A stretch of DNA of 64,000 nt from Lentilactobacillus parakefiri (GTDB taxonomy: Bacteria > Bacillota > Bacilli > Lactobacillales > Lactobacillaceae). Location: NCBI RefSeq assembly GCF_002157585.1, contig NZ_BDGB01000044.1, positions 1 through 64,000 on the forward strand, written 5' to 3'. The notes beneath the pieces are model-generated. The model had not been told where the DNA came from and did not search any database. It was given only the letters and a program-made list of their open reading frames with translations. Position 1 is the stretch's first letter, and each line of letters starts with the position of its first letter. Shown piece by piece: positions 61,329 to 64,000 of the stretch. The translations under genes and the position numbers were made by a program.

Positions 61329-64000
61329 TTATTTATTTTTCAAAAGATTATCTTTATTTGGTAAGGTGACGGCTAACTTGCCCATTGAAGTGACGATCAT
61401 TGGCAGGATTAAATAATAGACACAAACGGTGTAGATCACAATTAGTGCCGTCTCAATCATTGCAAAGGAAGCGCCAAACGTGAGGCCGATCGCTAATGCA
61501 ATGACGACCAGCAGGATATAGCGGACAATCTTGCCATAACTGGCCATGGTTGGTCGAAGCCATTCCAGAAGCGACAGTTCAGTGTATCTAAACGATAATC
61601 CCAAGGCAATAATCTGCCAGGCAGCAATTGCGGTGAGAATACTGATTGAAAGGATTGGCACCTGCCAGTCAAATTGATTGGTGCCAGTGACGTAATGCAT
61701 CGTCAAATAGGTTAATTGAAAACCAGTGATTGAAGACATGATGAACGCAACAGTCCAATAAAGCGGCTGCAGGATGGCACGACTGACAGCAAAGACAGTT
61801 AAGAGAATGCCAATTATCACAATTGCCAAAAGCGTCATTAAATGATGATTGAGTTTGGATTGGTTGATTGATTGAGTAATCGGTTCGCCTGTAAAGGCAA
61901 CCTGATCTGAAGAAAGCGGGGTTCCTCTCAACTGTAGATTAACTTGGTTTTCCAGCATCTTAACCTGATTCAGATTGGTTTTACTGGATGGGGCGCTTTT
62001 CATGACAACTTGGATGGTCGTTATCAACTTGTCTTGACTGGTGTAATTAAGCATTGTCTGCAGGAAGTCGGTATCAGCCAACTGGGCCTTGGTGATGTAA
62101 TAGACATTGGCAGCACCGGATTTTTGTAACCCGTTTAAGTAGTCATAAATGTTGTTCAGCTGGTCAGTTGAGGAATTCACCTGAGAACTAACCTGCTTCA
62201 ATTGCCTTTGAACTTGACTAATTTGTTGACTGTAACTTTGAAGATTGTTAGCACTGTTTTGGCCGTAGTTTTGAATGACGGATCCCTCAGCATTCAACTG
62301 GTTGATACCAGCCGAGACGCTTTGCAGTGACTGGTTCAATTCGTTGATTTTCTGCTGATACATGCGAACTCTGCGAGAGGCGCCTTGCTGGACAGTTACA
62401 CTGGCATTTCCAGCGACGCTGTTGACTTGCGAGGCCAAACTCGAACTATCTTCAACAATTTGATTGCTCTTTTTGACCAAGTTCTGCATGGCCTTGACCT
62501 GCTGCTTGAGACCTGACAAATTCAGGTTGCTGCCGCTGGTTTGGATGCCGTTTGAAGCCTGAGAGAGCTGTCCCGTTGCCTGCTTAGCGTTCAAACCGAT
62601 GGACTCAAGTTGATTGGAAACGTAATATTTCTCAATTGGCATGCCACTCGGCTGTGTCAAAGAATAAGCGGCACTGACACCTTTTGTATGCTGAAGCTTG
62701 GTGGTTAACTGGTCTAAATGCTGGAGATATTTTTCGTTATCTAACGGTCGATCATTCTTCAGGTAAATCGTGATTGGAGTTGCTTTTCCCTGCGTGAAAT
62801 GAGCCTGGAGAACGTGGGCACCCTTAACCGCTTGATTTGTCTGGGTTAAGTTAGTCATTGGTGAAAAGTTCAAGCTGGTATGGTAAAAGTAAATAAATGG
62901 TAGGGTCAGATAAAGGACGACGAGAAAAGCGGCAATTGGCTGCCAAAGTGAAAAGTCGGTTGCCCGGTTCCAAAAGTGGGACTTCATGGCGCTTAAGGGT
63001 GCACTGGACGGCCAGAAGATACTTTCACCTAAAGCCGCCAGGAAAACGGCGTTGAGGGTTAGGACGGCTAACATTAAGACAACATACGTAATGCCAAGAA
63101 CCCACAGTGACCTCAGTTGATCGTAGTTGATAAACCCACAGCAGGCGAAGATCATCGCCAAGGCACTCCCGACAATTGTGATTGGGAATCGCAGGTCAGA
63201 GATCGTCTGTTGCGTAGCGTAGCGTGCTTCTCGTTGGAGGGCCAGGACGCTTCTGAGCTTACGGTAAATGTAAATGTTCCAAATCGTGCCAATCACAACC
63301 GTGGCGATGCCAATTTCAAGTGGCGTGTATTGGGTGAAAGCAAAGTGAAAATGCTTTGCCAATGTGGTTGAGAGACTGAATGAAGTGGTGAATGCCGCAA
63401 AGAGGGTGATGAAAGAAATAATCGGAGCGAATAACGATCTGAAGTAGATCCCAACGATCAGCATTGACACGGCAAATAAAGTGATCAAGACAATGTTGGT
63501 GACTTGGGCGGTCTTTTGGTTATTGACGTCGCGAACAATTTCGGGGCTGGTAACGTAGGACTTCAAGCCATTGACCTGGACTTCTCCGACCAATTCGTTG
63601 GTGAGAACCCGCAGCGTACTGCTTTTAGCATCAATGTCCAACATCGCATTCTGAGTTGAGCCATCTTTTGACAGTAACTGCTGTCTGCCTGCGACATTGG
63701 TATTGACAGTCACGATCTTCTTAATACTATAAAATGATTGGTGCGCCTTCAGCTTATTTAACGTATTGTCAATCTTAGTCTGCTGTTGATGAGTAATCTT
63801 GCCGTGTGGATTCGTATAGACCACGTTAATGGTTGATGTCTTCGCAAGATTATAGCCCCAATCTTTTCGAAGCTGTTGGGCTTGTGCCGGCTGAGAGCCT
63901 TTAGAAAAGGTTGGCTGACTGTACGTCTGAAGCGTGTCGGTGACGTTTGGAGCGGTTATAATTGCAATAAATGTGATAATCAGCCATACTAACAGCGTGA
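61329..64000 (-). CDS. MMPL/RND-like membrane protein, 5' end beyond the window
   Basis: The frame stays open to the right edge (reading ...TLLVWLIITFIAIITAPNVTDTLQTY... from 64000), so the start lies outside; at least 890 residues are present. A first hydrophobic helix, a large extracellular loop, a helix bundle (about 6 helices), a second long loop rich in Gln/Ser coiled coil, and a second helix bundle match the YdgH/MmpL-type MMPL architecture. Proteins of this kind export lipids or other hydrophobic compounds, driven by protons, or serve type VII-like secretion. Cargo unknown. Confidence 0.85.
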   Translation of the reverse strand, partial: TLLVWLIITFIAIITAPNVTDTLQTYSQPTFSKGSQPAQAQQLRKDWGYNLAKTSTINVVYTNPHGKITHQQQTKIDNTLNKLKAHQSFYSIKKIVTVNTNVAGRQQLLSKDGSTQNAMLDIDAKSSTLRVLTNELVGEVQVNGLKSYVTSPEIVRDVNNQKTAQVTNIVLITLFAVSMLIVGIYFRSLFAPIISFITLFAAFTTSFSLSTTLAKHFHFAFTQYTPLEIGIATVVIGTIWNIYIYRKLRSVLALQREARYATQQTISDLRFPITIVGSALAMIFACCGFINYDQLRSLWVLGITYVVLMLAVLTLNAVFLAALGESIFWPSSAPLSAMKSHFWNRATDFSLWQPIAAFLVVLYLTLPFIYFYHTSLNFSPMTNLTQTNQAVKGAHVLQAHFTQGKATPITIYLKNDRPLDNEKYLQHLDQLTTKLQHTKGVSAAYSLTQPSGMPIEKYYVSNQLESIGLNAKQATGQLSQASNGIQTSGSNLNLSGLKQQVKAMQNLVKKSNQIVEDSSSLASQVNSVAGNASVTVQQGASRRVRMYQQKINELNQSLQSVSAGINQLNAEGSVIQNYGQNSANNLQSYSQQISQVQRQLKQVSSQVNSSTDQLNNIYDYLNGLQKSGAANVYYITKAQLADTDFLQTMLNYTSQDKLITTIQVVMKSAPSSKTNLNQVKMLENQVNLQLRGTPLSSDQVAFTGEPITQSINQSKLNHHLMTLLAIVIIGILLTVFAVSRAILQPLYWTVAFIMSSITGFQLTYLTMHYVTGTNQFDWQVPILSISILTAIAAWQIIALGLSFRYTELSLLEWLRPTMASYGKIVRYILLVVIALAIGLTFGASFAMIETALIVIYTVCVYYLILPMIVTSMGKLAVTLPNKDNLLKNK

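Overview
The window looks like a low-GC Gram-positive chromosome of the family Lactobacillaceae. The evidence is strong AGGAGG-type ribosome sites, frequent TTG/GTG starts, an arginine deiminase (arc) operon, an Apf-type lysozyme-like secreted protein, an LtaS-type synthase, an Spx-family protein, RNase Y and several lactobacillus-style secreted proteins. The arc operon together with a GH65 phosphorylase points to a heterofermentative species of the Lentilactobacillus buchneri/hilgardii type. That placement is inference, not proof.

Layout. 0-5.6 kb: a tiny membrane protein, an Lsa-type ABC-F protein behind an attenuator-like leader, an OatA-like SGNH protein, a tenA-hydrolase pair and an EndA-like nuclease. 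6-15.4 kb: aldo/keto reductase, DedA protein, P-type cation ATPase, GreA paralogue, two small secreted proteins, a xanthine permease and a LysR regulator broken by one stop codon. 15.7-22 kb: GH65 phosphorylase, ArgR, a giant YfhO protein. 22.4-28.3 kb: arcA-arcB-arcC-arcR-arcD, preceded by a CRP/FNR-like site and a cre-like site. 28-37 kb: TauE-type exporter, HAD phosphatase, DsrE/DUF2252 pair, Ogt, methyltransferase, XRE regulator, alpha/beta hydrolase and an unusual RNase Y. 37-39.2 kb: a small island of secreted and membrane proteins with a membrane-anchored XRE regulator, including a second broken gene. 39.3-50.2 kb: 5'-nucleotidase, Na+/H+ antiporter, an Spx paralogue without its cysteines, Cof-type phosphatase, TMEM175-type channel, a metzincin protease broken near its start, nucleoside hydrolase, PrsW protease and ferredoxin-NADP reductase. 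50.5-64 kb: an ltaS-like/K+ channel/UvrA-like operon, phosphoglycerate mutase family, GNAT, PTS EIIC plus DUF915 hydrolase, acyltransferase, NlpC/P60 and an MMPL protein that runs off the right edge.

The most striking non-coding signal is a family of about 110-bp hairpins, often in tandem, that mostly sit just after stop codons (loci near 5.8, 7.8, 23.7, 33.6, 46.7 and 50.3 kb). Stem sequences differ between copies but stay complementary. Short internal-loop sequences and the hairpin tips are conserved. By eye at least four internal-loop classes can be told apart. This pattern suggests selection for a folded RNA or single-stranded DNA and is not explained by the genes. Three separate genes are each interrupted by a single in-frame stop with an otherwise intact frame (LysR, a DUF5626-like secreted protein, the metzincin), which suggests recent gene decay or strain-specific loss.
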